Below, piece after piece: positions 8,896 through 17,217 of a DNA stretch of 64,000 nt. Source of the DNA: Aridibacter sp965216195 (GTDB lineage: Bacteria; Acidobacteriota; Blastocatellia; Pyrinomonadales; Pyrinomonadaceae); the NCBI GenBank assembly GCA_965216195.1, contig OZ244151.1, forward strand, positions 2,666,001 to 2,730,000, in the 5' to 3' direction. Position numbers and translations under genes: made by a program. Every line of letters starts with the position of its first letter. The stretch's first letter is position 1. Under the pieces are notes generated by a model. It was not told where the DNA came from and ran no database searches. It saw only the letters and a list, made by a program, of their open reading frames with translations.

Positions 8896-9261
8896 TTACA
8901 TATCTTCAACGTGGATCTCATCTATCTGGCGTACTTCAATTTTCGATCCGTACTTAACGTGTGGACATGTCTTGGCTATTTCAACCGCCTCGTCATAATC
9001 AGCTGCTTTTATCGCAAAATAGCCTCCAAGGGCCTCCTTCACCTCAGCATAGGGGCCATCTGTAACCCGAATTCCGCCATCGCCCATTGAAATACTTTTG
9101 CCGCCCTCGTCGGTGAGTTTATCGCCGCCAATCATTTTGCCTTGCTCAGCTATTTGCATTCGCCATTCAACATATTCGCCAATCATGCTTTGCACATCTT
9201 CGGCCGAAAGGTCTTCGGGCATCTCGGTTTCGTCGTAAAGTAATAACATATAATCTGGCAT
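8896..9261 (-). CDS. YCII-related (DGPF) protein, partner of ECF42 sigma factor
   Basis: 121 residues with the family motifs MLLLYDE at the start, VTDGPYAEVKEALGGYF (the DGPF signature with Tyr for Phe) and ADYDEAVEIA. Ribosome site AAGGAGAG precedes ATG 9261. It is first in the two-gene operon with the sigma factor. The biochemical role is not known; family members have a ferredoxin-like YciI fold and usually occur as sigma-factor targets. Confidence 0.9.
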   Translation of the reverse strand: MPDYMLLLYDETEMPEDLSAEDVQSMIGEYVEWRMQIAEQGKMIGGDKLTDEGGKSISMGDGGIRVTDGPYAEVKEALGGYFAIKAADYDEAVEIAKTCPHVKYGSKIEVRQIDEIHVEDM

Positions 9262-9340
9262 ATCATTTCTCTCCTTAGTTATTTTTAAGCTCTCGCTTTG
9301 GTTACTAAACGAACAAACATTTTCCGAATGGACACAAGAA

Positions 9341-9709
9341 TCAAAACTTCTTAAATTCCGGGTTGTAGATTATTCCAACGATATTTCCCCAAGGATCTTT
9401 GACGGACGCGACTTTTAAATCTCCGCCTACGCCCGTTGGCTTTTCGTGAACGGTTGCGCCAAGATCGATAAATTTTTTGAAAGTTGCATCGATATCCTTC
9501 ACCGCCCAATAAGTCGTCATTCCGTCACCCTTTACCGATTTCTCCTCTTCTTCCGGCAGTAATCCGAGCTCGTATCCATTGACGTCAAATCCCACATAGA
9601 AAGGTTCGTCAAAATACGGCTTTGTGCCGAACGCCTTCGAGTACCATTCCTTTGCTTTATCTAGATCAGCGACCTTATAAGCGTTCGTCGCAATTCCTAA
9701 AAATTCCAT
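9341..9709 (-). CDS. VOC family protein (glyoxalase/bleomycin-resistance fold)
   Basis: 122 residues from ATG 9709, which has AAAGGAGAAAC at the right spacing; the frame extends upstream to 9793 but through Lys/Arg-rich sequence without a ribosome site. It shows one VOC unit pair: VADLDKAKEWYSKAFGTKP, GYELGLLPEE and VKDPWGNIVGIIYNPEF. The Glu/His metal ligands cannot be assigned with confidence. It follows the DUF2277 gene by 19 nt, so the two are likely co-transcribed. Confidence 0.85.
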   Translation of the reverse strand: MEFLGIATNAYKVADLDKAKEWYSKAFGTKPYFDEPFYVGFDVNGYELGLLPEEEEKSVKGDGMTTYWAVKDIDATFKKFIDLGATVHEKPTGVGGDLKVASVKDPWGNIVGIIYNPEFKKF

Positions 9710-9728
9710 GGCTTGTTTCTCCTTTGGT

Positions 9729-10007
9729 CTAATCTTTCGCGTCCGCAAACCGCCTTCGATTTCGCTCCCTCGCCTTTTCCGCTTCGACTTCACGATTTTT
9801 TGGTGCCGCGCGAGTTTCCAATGAATTCAAAAGCTTTTGCGAACACCCGGCAACTTCTTTCACAGCTTTTTCAAATGCGTTTGTATTAACCGCCGAAGGT
9901 TTTGAAAATCCGCTTATTTTTCTAACGTACTGAACCGCTGCTGCTTCGATTTCTTCCTTCGTCGCGGGCGGTTCGAAGTTATATAGCGTCTTGATATTTC
10001 TGCACAT
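9729..10007 (-). CDS. DUF2277 family protein
   Basis: 92 residues starting MCRNIKTLYNFEPPAT and continuing EEIEAAAVQYVRKISGFSKPS, which is the complete signature of DUF2277. The C-terminal tail is rich in Arg, Glu and Ala. Function unknown. It shares a 49-bp divergent intergenic region with the two-domain VOC gene at 10057, and runs into the downstream VOC gene. Confidence 0.9.
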   Translation of the reverse strand: MCRNIKTLYNFEPPATKEEIEAAAVQYVRKISGFSKPSAVNTNAFEKAVKEVAGCSQKLLNSLETRAAPKNREVEAEKARERNRRRFADAKD

Positions 10008-10056
10008 ATTTTTTCACCGATTTGTAGCGCGTACTGAGAAATTGTATTTTAGCACC

Positions 10057-10752
10057 ATGGTAAAACAGACTGTAATACACACACCAACAAGCGATTTAGC
10101 TAAAAGCATAGATTTTTATTCCCGTCTGAAATTCGAGATGCTTTCGGAATCTGACCCAACCGTCTTTACCGATGGAAAAGCATTGGTTGAAATAAATCCG
10201 GATCGCCATGCGAGGGCCGGCGTTAAAACTTATGGCGAAGACTTATCGCGGGAAATTTCTGCCTTAAAAGAGATTTCCGAGGTTTTGGAATCAAACGACA
10301 AGTACATCGCTTGTGATCCAAATGGCGTCAGGGTTTACCTTTCGGAGACTTCTCTGGGAATCGAATATGAACCGAAAGAAGAATCTTTCGGACTGACTGG
10401 AAACTATGCCGGACTCAGCCTCGAAGCTCATGACATTAATTCAACGGTAGAATTCTGGGAGGCGGCCGGCTTTGAGAATTCGGGCGGCGACATTTCCCAG
10501 GGTTGGGCACAATTCTCCAACGGAGCAGGGATGGACATAAGTCTGATGAAACCTTTAATGTGCCCGCACTTGTTTTTTAATCCCGGGGTGACCTACTTCA
10601 ACTCCGGTAAAAATCTTACAAATATCGGTTTGCTGCGTGAGGCTGGAATTGAGTTTGCCGAAGAGATCACACATTTCAGCAGCGACGGCGTGGCTGACAA
10701 TGTGATAATTCGCGATCCCAGCGGGTTGGGATTTTTTATTTTTAACGATTAG
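10057..10752 (+). CDS. Two-domain VOC family protein
   Basis: 231 residues from ATG 10057; the frame begins earlier at 9991 but inside the divergent promoter region. The first half has IHTPTSDLAKSIDFYSRLKFEML and IACDPNGVRVYLSE; the second has YAGLSLEAHDINSTVEFWEAAGF and IIRDPSGLGFFIFND. This is a fused pair of VOC units. The expected catalytic metal ligands look incomplete, so a binding rather than catalytic role is possible. Substrate unknown. Confidence 0.8.
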   Translation: MVKQTVIHTPTSDLAKSIDFYSRLKFEMLSESDPTVFTDGKALVEINPDRHARAGVKTYGEDLSREISALKEISEVLESNDKYIACDPNGVRVYLSETSLGIEYEPKEESFGLTGNYAGLSLEAHDINSTVEFWEAAGFENSGGDISQGWAQFSNGAGMDISLMKPLMCPHLFFNPGVTYFNSGKNLTNIGLLREAGIEFAEEITHFSSDGVADNVIIRDPSGLGFFIFND

Positions 10753-10756
10753 ACGC

Positions 10757-10786
10757 GAGGGCGTAAGCATTCCCTCTACGCCCCTC
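10757..10786. terminator. Hairpin between convergent genes, possible bidirectional terminator
   Basis: GGGCGTA (10759-10765) pairs perfectly with TACGCCC (10777-10783). There is no T-tract on either side, so termination activity is uncertain. Confidence 0.4.
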
Positions 10787-10802
10787 CTGGATCGTTGACG
10801 TG

Positions 10803-11450
10803 TTACCCGCCAGATGCGGTTTTCTTCTTCGCCTCATCTTCTTTTTTCTCGCCTTCTTTCGCGTCACCCTCTTTATCATCGCCTTCTTTCTCAGCTTCAG
10901 GGCTCGGACGTTTTTCAACGACCTCCTTCAAGCTCGCCAAGCCTTCCTCAAAGTCTTTCGCGACGAGTGCTTCAAAGTCCGTAAAAACAAGCATAAGATT
11001 CATCGGACGCGGCATCGACCCGGTAAACCCCCAGGCGACCTTTGTTTTTCCCTCTCCGGCATCCTCGGTAGTCATATAACCGTTGCTGGTCGATTCCCAC
11101 GGTTCCACAAAGCGAAGCTCAGTATCGATTCTTTCCCCATCGGTTATCTTTTTAATCTCTTGTTCGCCAACTCCGAGCTCTTCATGCTCGCTATCCCATT
11201 TCGAAATAAAGCCGACCTCACCATCAGTTCCGGTATAGGTGAGTTTTACTTTCGGGTCTTTTTTAACCCACGGACCCCATTCATTTTGATTCTTGAGCAA
11301 TTTCAGGTAGTTGAAAACCTCCGCCTTCGGCTTGTTTATCACAACATCGCGTTCGACCTTAAACTCCGTCGGCGAAACAAAAGCAAGTACCGCGATAGCT
11401 GCCACCACCAAAACGATAAGTCCTAAAAGCGCAAACAATAGTTTCTTCAT
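10803..11450 (-). CDS. Membrane-anchored SRPBCC (START-like) protein with acidic tail
   Basis: 215 residues. An N-terminal membrane segment (about 4-25) is followed by a polyketide-cyclase/SRPBCC domain: FKVERDVVINKPKAEVFNYL, NEWGPWVKKDP, VGFISKWDS. The last ~40 residues are a charged Glu/Lys/Asp/Gly tail. AGGAGAC is well placed before ATG 11450. These proteins bind small hydrophobic molecules; no ligand can be named. Two further SRPBCC genes with the same anchored layout lie at 15250 and 17843. Confidence 0.85.
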   Translation of the reverse strand: MKKLLFALLGLIVLVVAAIAVLAFVSPTEFKVERDVVINKPKAEVFNYLKLLKNQNEWGPWVKKDPKVKLTYTGTDGEVGFISKWDSEHEELGVGEQEIKKITDGERIDTELRFVEPWESTSNGYMTTEDAGEGKTKVAWGFTGSMPRPMNLMLVFTDFEALVAKDFEEGLASLKEVVEKRPSPEAEKEGDDKEGDAKEGEKKEDEAKKKTASGG

Positions 11451-11574
11451 TTCGTCTCCTACATCCGTTTGAAACCAGGCAAAGCTTCAAACCGACTGTT
11501 TTATAGATTTATAGATTTTTTTGATTATAATGATTAGTGAAACTAATACAAGAAAAGATTAATAGGATCGCGTT

Positions 11575-12606
11575 ATGAGCAGAACCATTTTTGTAGGTAC
11601 AACAAAGGGACTTTTTACTTTTTCCAAAAACGGAGTTTGGAAAACAAACACCCATTTCGAAGGTCAGAGTGTTTTCGCGATTGGGAAATCCGGAACGCGG
11701 ATTTGGGCGTCGCCATTTACGGAGTGGACCGGAACGGCACTCTCCTATACCAATGATGTGGGCGGGTCCTGGGAAACCATCGAAAAACCGCTTCAGTTCC
11801 CGGAAGATAAAGAAACATCGTTGGCAAAAATATGGCAAATTGCCGAGGGTGAAAACGGCCGTATGTTCTTCGGCGTTGAGCCATCTGCCCTCTTCATTTC
11901 GGACGATCAAGGTGAAACTTTCGAACTTTGCGAGGGACTTTGGAATCACCCTCATCGCGCTGAATGGACACCCGGGTTTGGCGGTTTGTGTCTACACACC
12001 ATAATTCCTATGACAGATAAAACCTGGTTGATCGGCGCTTCCACAGGCGGGGCATACCGAACCGAGAACGGAGGCGAAACATGGGAAGCCTGCAACCAAA
12101 GGATCAAAACCCCGTTTTTACCCGAAGAAACGCCCGAATTCGGGCAATGCGTACACAAAGTCGCAGCTGATAAATCCAACCCGGACCAACTTTTTCTCCA
12201 GCATCACTGGGGCGTTTACAAGAGTTCAAACGGGGGAAAAACCTGGGACAATATCTCTGAAGGAAAAGGCCTGCCGACCGATTTTGGCTTCGCCTGCGTT
12301 TCAAATAATCCCGACACAGCCTTCATCATACCGATCAAGGCAGACGATTATAGGGTGTTTCCAGATGGAAAATTGGGCGTTTATCGGACGGAGGATGCCG
12401 GCGATTCATGGCAGCGTTTGGATAAAGGGTTGCCGCAGGAGAACGCCTACGATTGTGTTTTGAGAGACAACTTTGATTCCGCCAGCGATTCAGAGCTCGC
12501 GTTTGGAACAACCGGCGGAAGCGTCTATTTTTCTAGCGATAACGGCGATTCTTGGGAGACGATAACGAATCATCTGCCGAGAATTACATGCGTCAGGGTC
12601 TACTAA
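11575..12606 (+). CDS. BNR/sialidase-like beta-propeller (VPS10/YCF48-type) protein
   Basis: 343 residues without a signal peptide. At least four Asp-box repeats are visible: TNDVGGSWETI, SDDQGETF, TENGGETWEA, SSNGGKTWDN, TEDAGDSWQRL and SSDNGDSWETI. In other bacteria this family is often next to a small MoaD/ThiS-like protein; such a gene is present here at 13218 but in the opposite orientation, with a zinc-ribbon gene in between. Sialidase activity is not implied, as the catalytic Arg triad is not evident. Confidence 0.85.
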   Translation: MSRTIFVGTTKGLFTFSKNGVWKTNTHFEGQSVFAIGKSGTRIWASPFTEWTGTALSYTNDVGGSWETIEKPLQFPEDKETSLAKIWQIAEGENGRMFFGVEPSALFISDDQGETFELCEGLWNHPHRAEWTPGFGGLCLHTIIPMTDKTWLIGASTGGAYRTENGGETWEACNQRIKTPFLPEETPEFGQCVHKVAADKSNPDQLFLQHHWGVYKSSNGGKTWDNISEGKGLPTDFGFACVSNNPDTAFIIPIKADDYRVFPDGKLGVYRTEDAGDSWQRLDKGLPQENAYDCVLRDNFDSASDSELAFGTTGGSVYFSSDNGDSWETITNHLPRITCVRVY

Positions 12607-12622
12607 ACTTCAGGAGCAACCT

Positions 12623-13216
12623 ATGAGATCGTGTCCGAAGTGCGGCGCACGTTACCATGACGATATAAGTTTCTGTCTGCAGGACGGGACAAATCTCACG
12701 CTTGTCCAGGGCTCGGAAAACCCAACACTTGAAAAAGCCGACCCGCTCGGAACAACTCCCGCGGCATCCGCCCCGACAACGAATCAGATAACCGGAGGAA
12801 CCATCGCCGCGAATGACAAATCGAGCGGACGAGGCATGCTCTGGTTTCTGGTTGGAGTCCTTTGTCTCGCGTGTTTGCTTTTACTTGGGGCTGTAGTCGC
12901 GGGCGGCATTTGGTACGCATACAATGCGACCGACACTAATCCGACTGCTGACCCTAAACCGACTAGCAGCAGCATCCCGAAACCAAAGCCTTCGGATGCA
13001 GGACTGACAAAAGCAAACTTTAAGAAGATCAAGACAGGAATGAGTTATAAAGAGGTCGTGGAAATTCTTGGTGAAGAGGGTGATGAACTAACCAAGAGTG
13101 TTGCGGCCGGCCAGTCGATAGCTACTTATATGTGGAGCGCCGGTACATTTTCAAACGTTACGCTGACTTTTCGAAACGATAAACTGATCAGCAAGTTTCA
13201 GATGGGACTTAAGTAG
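12623..13216 (+). CDS. Zinc-ribbon membrane protein with C-terminal DUF3862/SmpA-like domain
   Basis: 197 residues. The N-terminus is a CPKCGARYHDDISFCLQDG zinc ribbon, then a low-complexity linker, one transmembrane helix (about 74-97), a Pro/Ser/Lys-rich stretch, and a C-terminal unit IKTGMSYKEVVEILGEEGDEL ... ISKFQMGLK, the DUF3862/BLIP-like fold. CAGGAGCAACCT precedes ATG 12623, 16 nt after the propeller gene, so both are probably one transcript. The N-terminus would be cytoplasmic. Function unknown. Confidence 0.8.
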   Translation: MRSCPKCGARYHDDISFCLQDGTNLTLVQGSENPTLEKADPLGTTPAASAPTTNQITGGTIAANDKSSGRGMLWFLVGVLCLACLLLLGAVVAGGIWYAYNATDTNPTADPKPTSSSIPKPKPSDAGLTKANFKKIKTGMSYKEVVEILGEEGDELTKSVAAGQSIATYMWSAGTFSNVTLTFRNDKLISKFQMGLK

Positions 13217-13217
13217 T

Positions 13218-13502
13218 TTAGCCACCGCTCAGGGAGGGAAAAACGGAAACCTCATCGCCGGGTGAGACATTTGTTTCAATGCCTTCGAGAAAGCGGCTGT
13301 TTCTCGCGCCGATAAAAACATTTACATGAGGCCGCAAGTTTTTCTGCTCGTCCAAAAGCTTAAACCGCAGTGTCTCGTCGCCTTTGCAAACCTCGTCAAG
13401 GAGTTCGTAAAGGGTTAGTTCGCTGTCTGTTTCGAAATTGAGATCCGACCCGTTTTTGGTCGTTCCTTCAAGAAACATCTTGTGCATCCAAACGGTTATC
13501 AT
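13218..13502 (-). CDS. MoaD/ThiS-like ubiquitin-fold sulfur carrier-type protein
   Basis: 94 residues ending in SVFPSLSGG; the terminal Gly-Gly is the site that is adenylated and thiocarboxylated in MoaD/ThiS proteins. RPHVNVFIGARNSRFLEG and VSPGDEVSVFP match the beta-grasp core. It ends 1 nt from the convergent zinc-ribbon gene. No moaE or E1-like gene is nearby, so the partner and pathway are open; the nearby BNR propeller is a known neighbour of this subfamily. Confidence 0.85.
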   Translation of the reverse strand: MITVWMHKMFLEGTTKNGSDLNFETDSELTLYELLDEVCKGDETLRFKLLDEQKNLRPHVNVFIGARNSRFLEGIETNVSPGDEVSVFPSLSGG

Positions 13503-13521
13503 TTTCCATAACGGTAAACGG

Positions 13522-13585
13522 TAAGTGGAAAATGGGCAAAATCAACCAGCAGTAATATTTACCACTTACCACTTACCACTTACCC
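13522..13585. repeat. Short tandem heptamer repeat
   Basis: Three perfect copies of ACCACTT at 13561-13581, followed by a partial copy; the complementary TAAGTGG lies at 13522-13528, so the stretch can also fold back. It fills the gap between the MoaD-like and VOC genes. Similar degenerate heptamer/octamer tracts occur at 16533, 36042 and inside both RHS leaders. Confidence 0.7.
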
Positions 13586-13594
13586 TTTCCACTT

Positions 13595-13966
13595 TTACCC
13601 GGCGCTATGCAGCCCAACCGCATTTCCTTCGGTGTCTTCAAACAATGCTATGAAACCAAATTCGCCGATGCTCATTTTGTCTTGCATCACCGTTCCGCCG
13701 CTTTCCTTAACTTTTGCGACCTCATTCGCAACGTCGTCGCAAGAAAAATAGACCATCGTACCGCCCATTCCCGGTTGACCATCTGGATGTTTTACGAGTG
13801 CCCCGGCGGAATTTGCACCACCGTCTTCCCAAGGAAATGCATGCATTTCGCCTTCGTCCGGTGAAGGAAGCTGCATCAATTCTTTACCAAAAACTGCCTG
13901 GTAAAAATTCTTCGCGCGCTCCATATCAGACACGTATATCTCGAACCAATTTACTGGATTAGCCAT
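13595..13966 (-). CDS. VOC family protein
   Basis: 123 residues: NPVNWFEIYVSDMERAKNFYQAVFG, GTMVYFSCDDVANEVAKVKESGG and FIALFEDTEGNAVGLHSAG, the complete pattern of the glyoxalase-like group related to proteins paired with ECF sigma factors. AAGGAGCAATAATT precedes ATG 13966. Stands alone; substrate unknown. Confidence 0.9.
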   Translation of the reverse strand: MANPVNWFEIYVSDMERAKNFYQAVFGKELMQLPSPDEGEMHAFPWEDGGANSAGALVKHPDGQPGMGGTMVYFSCDDVANEVAKVKESGGTVMQDKMSIGEFGFIALFEDTEGNAVGLHSAG

Positions 13967-14094
13967 AATTATTGCTCCTTATTTTATTGAATTTGAGGAT
14001 TATTGTAGATTATTTTGTGGTTTGATGGAAGGAAAATCACGCTGCGAGAATTTGAATAATATCCGTCCTTCCGAATTCCATAACAACTCTAAAC

Positions 14095-14754
14095 TCATGA
14101 CAAAACTTGGTTTAGCTCGTTAGCAAGCCCGGCGTCTTTCGGATGTGCGCTCGTAGATGCGAGTTCGAAAGGTGTAAACTCGCCGCCGTAAACTCGAGCT
14201 TTTGCTTCCTTGTCAGCTCCGCTTTCAATCAAAAACTTTGCAATCTCCACGATGTTCATAGGCACCTTTTGCCGGCGAATTTCGACACCGTTGCTGGAAA
14301 TGTAGTGGAGCAAGGTTGCGCCGTGTCCATATTTCGAACGAGCCGAAAGCAAATCCTCGTGAGCCTTGATTTTCTTTTTTAGTAAATCGATATTTCCGTT
14401 GAGCAAAGTGTCCACGGCGTGCTCGAATAGCATATCGAATTTGTCGTCAGCGCGATCTTCTACTTCTTTCCAATCGGTAAAACCATAGCCTCGGGCGATT
14501 GTTTCCCTCGCGTCGGCGTTTGAGAATTCCGCGTTCATAATCGAATCCGCATCCTTCCCAACCAACTCGGGATGCCAGTTGCTGATCTCCACTGTCACAG
14601 CAGGATTTCCTTTCACAAACTCGGAAAACAAATTGTCGGACAACATCCTAAGCTGTCGCTTAACGGTAGTTTTCGAAGTTGTTTGATTAATGATTTCGCG
14701 GTGAAGAAGCCGAACCTGCTTCACATGATCTGAGACGTATATTTTCCTGTTCAA
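14095..14754 (-). CDS. Ankyrin-repeat-like protein
   Basis: 219 residues. The C-terminal half has two or three ankyrin-like units (KYGHGATLLHYISSNGVEIRR, NIVEIAKFLIESGADKEAKA, EFTPFELASTSAH). The N-terminal half is helical and unassigned. The first codon is TTG at 14754, supported by AGGAG eight bases upstream; no ATG fits. It follows the VOC gene at 14766 by 11 nt and is probably translated from the same message. Likely a cytoplasmic binding protein. Confidence 0.75.
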   Translation of the reverse strand: MNRKIYVSDHVKQVRLLHREIINQTTSKTTVKRQLRMLSDNLFSEFVKGNPAVTVEISNWHPELVGKDADSIMNAEFSNADARETIARGYGFTDWKEVEDRADDKFDMLFEHAVDTLLNGNIDLLKKKIKAHEDLLSARSKYGHGATLLHYISSNGVEIRRQKVPMNIVEIAKFLIESGADKEAKARVYGGEFTPFELASTSAHPKDAGLANELNQVLS

Positions 14755-14765
14755 AATGAGCGCTC

Positions 14766-15143
14766 CTAAGAAATATCTTTTGCAAACGTAAGTATAAAGT
14801 CGTTAGGATCTCGGATATCGAATTCCCTCATTCCATACTCACGGTCTGCTATGGGATCCGTTATCTCGACCCTTTTGGATTCAAACTCTTTGTAAATGGT
14901 GTCCACATCGCGAACAAACACATATAGCATTGTGTGGTCTGCGGGCGGATGGAAGTCCGAGTCAGTTTTTGAAAAATGCAGAGAAACTGATTCGTCACGG
15001 TTCGTCACCACGTATGAAACCGGATCGCCCCATTCAAACGTGATCGTAAACCCCAGCTGATCCCGGTAAAACTCTGCCGTTTCCTTCGGATTTTTTACAG
15101 GAAACACTGCCGCCGCGTGTGAAACCAATTTATCTTTACTCAT
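14766..15143 (-). CDS. VOC family protein (bleomycin-resistance-like)
   Basis: 125 residues: HAAAVFPVKNPKETAEFYRDQLGFTITFEWGDP, DHTMLYVFVRDVDTIYKEFES and REFDIRDPNDFILTFAKD. This is the PhnB/BRP-like VOC layout. First gene of a two-gene unit with the ankyrin protein, and divergent from the SRPBCC/EVE pair at 15250. Confidence 0.88.
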   Translation of the reverse strand: MSKDKLVSHAAAVFPVKNPKETAEFYRDQLGFTITFEWGDPVSYVVTNRDESVSLHFSKTDSDFHPPADHTMLYVFVRDVDTIYKEFESKRVEITDPIADREYGMREFDIRDPNDFILTFAKDIS

Positions 15144-15249
15144 TTCTTGTTCATTTTCCCTTATGAATACGAGCCTGAATGAAATAAGTTTTTATTGCAA
15201 AGCGAGGGAGATTTTATTAGAATCGCTTTCACCGACAAGGAGTCTAGTT

Positions 15250-15768
15250 ATGAAAAAAATCCTATTGGGATTGTTGCTGTTGATTGTTCTGGCAGTTGTC
15301 GCATTTTTTGCGCCGGCGTTTCTAAAACCTGTTTTAACGAATGAAAGCAGGGTTACGATAGACAAGCTGCGCGAAGAGGCCTGGAAAAAGTTCATGCAAA
15401 CGGAGAATATGGACAAATGGCTGATCGGTTTCAAAAGCATCGAACTTGTAAGCGGCGAGCAGGGCGCGGTCGGAAGTAAATACAAAATTGTAATCGAGGA
15501 AAACGGACAGCGGATGGAAGCGTTTGAAACGGTGAAAGAGGTCGTTGAAAACGAGAGATTTGCGTTCGAACTTGCAAGCGATATGGTTTCGGATGATATT
15601 ATCGTAACCTTTACGGATAAAGGAGATGCGACGGAAGTAGTTCAATCCGAAACGATAAAAGGAAAGGGGATTCTTTGGCGAGCCTTGTTTTATTGGATGC
15701 AATCTTCGATGAGCCAGAGATCACAGGATAACTTGAACAACCTTAAGAAATATATAGAGGAAAATTAG
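15250..15768 (+). CDS. Membrane-anchored SRPBCC family protein
   Basis: 172 residues from ATG 15250, which has AAGGAG seven bases upstream; the frame extends to 15163 but without support. N-terminal membrane helix (MKKILLGLLLLIVLAVVAFF), then the START-like domain (NESRVTIDKLREEAWKKFMQ, KYKIVIEENGQRMEAFETV, DDIIVTFTDKGDATEVV). The EVE gene starts 5 nt downstream, so the two are an operon. Ligand unknown. Confidence 0.85.
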   Translation: MKKILLGLLLLIVLAVVAFFAPAFLKPVLTNESRVTIDKLREEAWKKFMQTENMDKWLIGFKSIELVSGEQGAVGSKYKIVIEENGQRMEAFETVKEVVENERFAFELASDMVSDDIIVTFTDKGDATEVVQSETIKGKGILWRALFYWMQSSMSQRSQDNLNNLKKYIEEN

Positions 15769-15773
15769 AATTT

Positions 15774-16181
15774 ATGAACCACTGGTTGATGAAAGAAGAG
15801 CCGAAGAAATGTACGTTTGAGCAGTTTATGAAAGACGGTAAACGCGTTTGGAAAAAGGTAAAAAATTACCAGGCGCGGAATTTTATACGTGAAATGCAGA
15901 AAGATGATCTCGTTCTTTTTTATAATTCGGGTGACGTAAAAGCCGTGCAAGGTGTGGCAAAAGTGATCTCGGATGGAGGATATGAAAGTCCTGAAGATGA
16001 ACGCTGGACATGGGTTGATATAGAACCGGTCGAGCAGTTTGAAAATGAAGTTACGCTTAAACAGATTAAGGAAAACGGCGATTTTTTTGAGGGTCTGAAA
16101 TTGATCAGACAAACCAGGCTTTCTGTGATGCCGGTCTCAAACGCCCATTTTGACAAAATTCTAGCGCTCTCAAAAGGCTAG
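15774..16181 (+). CDS. EVE domain protein
   Basis: 135 residues: NHWLMKEEPKKCTFEQF, then VKNYQARNFIREMQKDDLVLFYNSG and AVQGVAKVISDGGYESPED, which is the conserved EVE core. EVE domains recognise modified bases in DNA or RNA; the aromatic-cage residues cannot be assigned by eye. It is at the short end of the family. It overlaps the convergent TfoX-N gene by 4 nt. Confidence 0.92.
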   Translation: MNHWLMKEEPKKCTFEQFMKDGKRVWKKVKNYQARNFIREMQKDDLVLFYNSGDVKAVQGVAKVISDGGYESPEDERWTWVDIEPVEQFENEVTLKQIKENGDFFEGLKLIRQTRLSVMPVSNAHFDKILALSKG

Positions 16182-16525
16182 GCTTTCTTTTTCTTACTCG
16201 ATTTGGCGCGCGGATTGAATTCAAGCGCCAGGTCGAGCCAATATTTTAGGGCGCTTTGTTTTTCTAAGGCAGGCTCGTCAACAAACACAAATCCTTTCAT
16301 CGGGCGTCCGGTGAAATCCATCGGTCTTGCGCCATCTTCTTTCAATACATCCTCATAGATTTCAGGATCAAGACGAATCATCAGGTTTTCTTTGTTCACG
16401 CCAACGCACATTTTGTCGTCAACCATAAAACAAAGCCCGCCCATCATTTTCTTCTCTTCAAACGCTGCTTCATTTGAAGAAAAGTAATCCCGCACGCGAA
16501 TCGCAAGTTCTTCGGAGAATGCCAT
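16178..16525 (-). CDS. TfoX N-terminal domain protein
   Basis: 115 residues from ATG 16525 (MAFSEELAIRVRDYFSS); the longer frame to 16588 reads through a repeat tract. The KKMMGGLCFMVDDKMCVGV and GRPMKGFVFVDEPAL blocks are the TfoX-N signature. The protein lacks the C-terminal TfoX domain, as do most stand-alone members, so competence regulation should not be assumed. The C-terminus is Lys-rich. Confidence 0.9.
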   Translation of the reverse strand: MAFSEELAIRVRDYFSSNEAAFEEKKMMGGLCFMVDDKMCVGVNKENLMIRLDPEIYEDVLKEDGARPMDFTGRPMKGFVFVDEPALEKQSALKYWLDLALEFNPRAKSSKKKKA

Positions 16526-16532
16526 ATTAAAT

Positions 16533-16620
16533 GTCTGGGAAGTCGAGGAAGTCTGGAAAGTCTCGGAAGAATCCGTCTCTACTTCCAAGACTTCCCTGAC
16601 AAGCTAGACTTTCTCGACTG
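16533..16620. repeat. Imperfect tandem and inverted GGAAGTCT-type repeat
   Basis: GTCTGGGAAGTCGAG (16533-16547) and GTCTGGAAAGTCTCG (16551-16565) are direct copies; their complements return at 16582-16620 (CTTCCAAGACTTCCC and GACTTTCTCGAC), so the stretch can fold into a long imperfect hairpin between the TfoX-N start and the DinB stop. Confidence 0.65.
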
Positions 16621-16624
16621 AAAC

Positions 16625-17149
16625 TTACATATCAGGCTCGTCAGCAGTCGGACCATAAATCGATGGAAGCGGAACATCGTTTAGACGCGCATACACCGAT
16701 AGCTGACCTCTGTGATGAATCATATGGTTCAACACAAACGAACGCACGACCGAAACCTTCGGCATCGTCAAATAAACTTTTTCGCCCTCTTTCATTGTCC
16801 AGGGCTTCATCAACTCTTCATTTGAAGCACCGTTTAGAATTTCCATCGCTTCTTTTACTGAATTGTCGAGTCGAGTCAAAAGCTCAGCCGTCGTTTTCGT
16901 ATCCACGGGTTTGTAGTCCATTTCGGCAAAATCCAAAACGTCTTGATTAACCGTCGGACCGGTCCACTCAAACGCCTCAACCACGTGATTCGCCAGGCGC
17001 CCGAGAGTCATAGACTTGTCATGCGGCTGCCAATCAAACTTGTCTTCCGGCAAACGCTCAATTAAGTTGCGAGCCGTCGCCGCCTCGTGCTCCATTTCCA
17101 TTGCCAATATATTCCCCATTGTTGGGGCTTTTGCTTCAGCTGTTTCCAT
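16625..17149 (-). CDS. DinB family protein (metal-binding four-helix bundle)
   Basis: 174 residues. The three His ligands of the DinB/YfiT fold are visible: one in GRLANHVVEAFEWTGP and two in NHMIHHRGQLSVYARL near the C-terminus. DinB-like enzymes include thiol-dependent transferases; no substrate can be named. AAGGAG precedes ATG 17149. Divides the TfoX-N gene from the membrane-protein group. Confidence 0.92.
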   Translation of the reverse strand: METAEAKAPTMGNILAMEMEHEAATARNLIERLPEDKFDWQPHDKSMTLGRLANHVVEAFEWTGPTVNQDVLDFAEMDYKPVDTKTTAELLTRLDNSVKEAMEILNGASNEELMKPWTMKEGEKVYLTMPKVSVVRSFVLNHMIHHRGQLSVYARLNDVPLPSIYGPTADEPDM

Positions 17150-17217
17150 TGTTTTTTACTCCTTTTCTAAAAAAATTGTTCATCTTTAGACGAACCAAAT
17201 CAAAAAAACGGGACAAA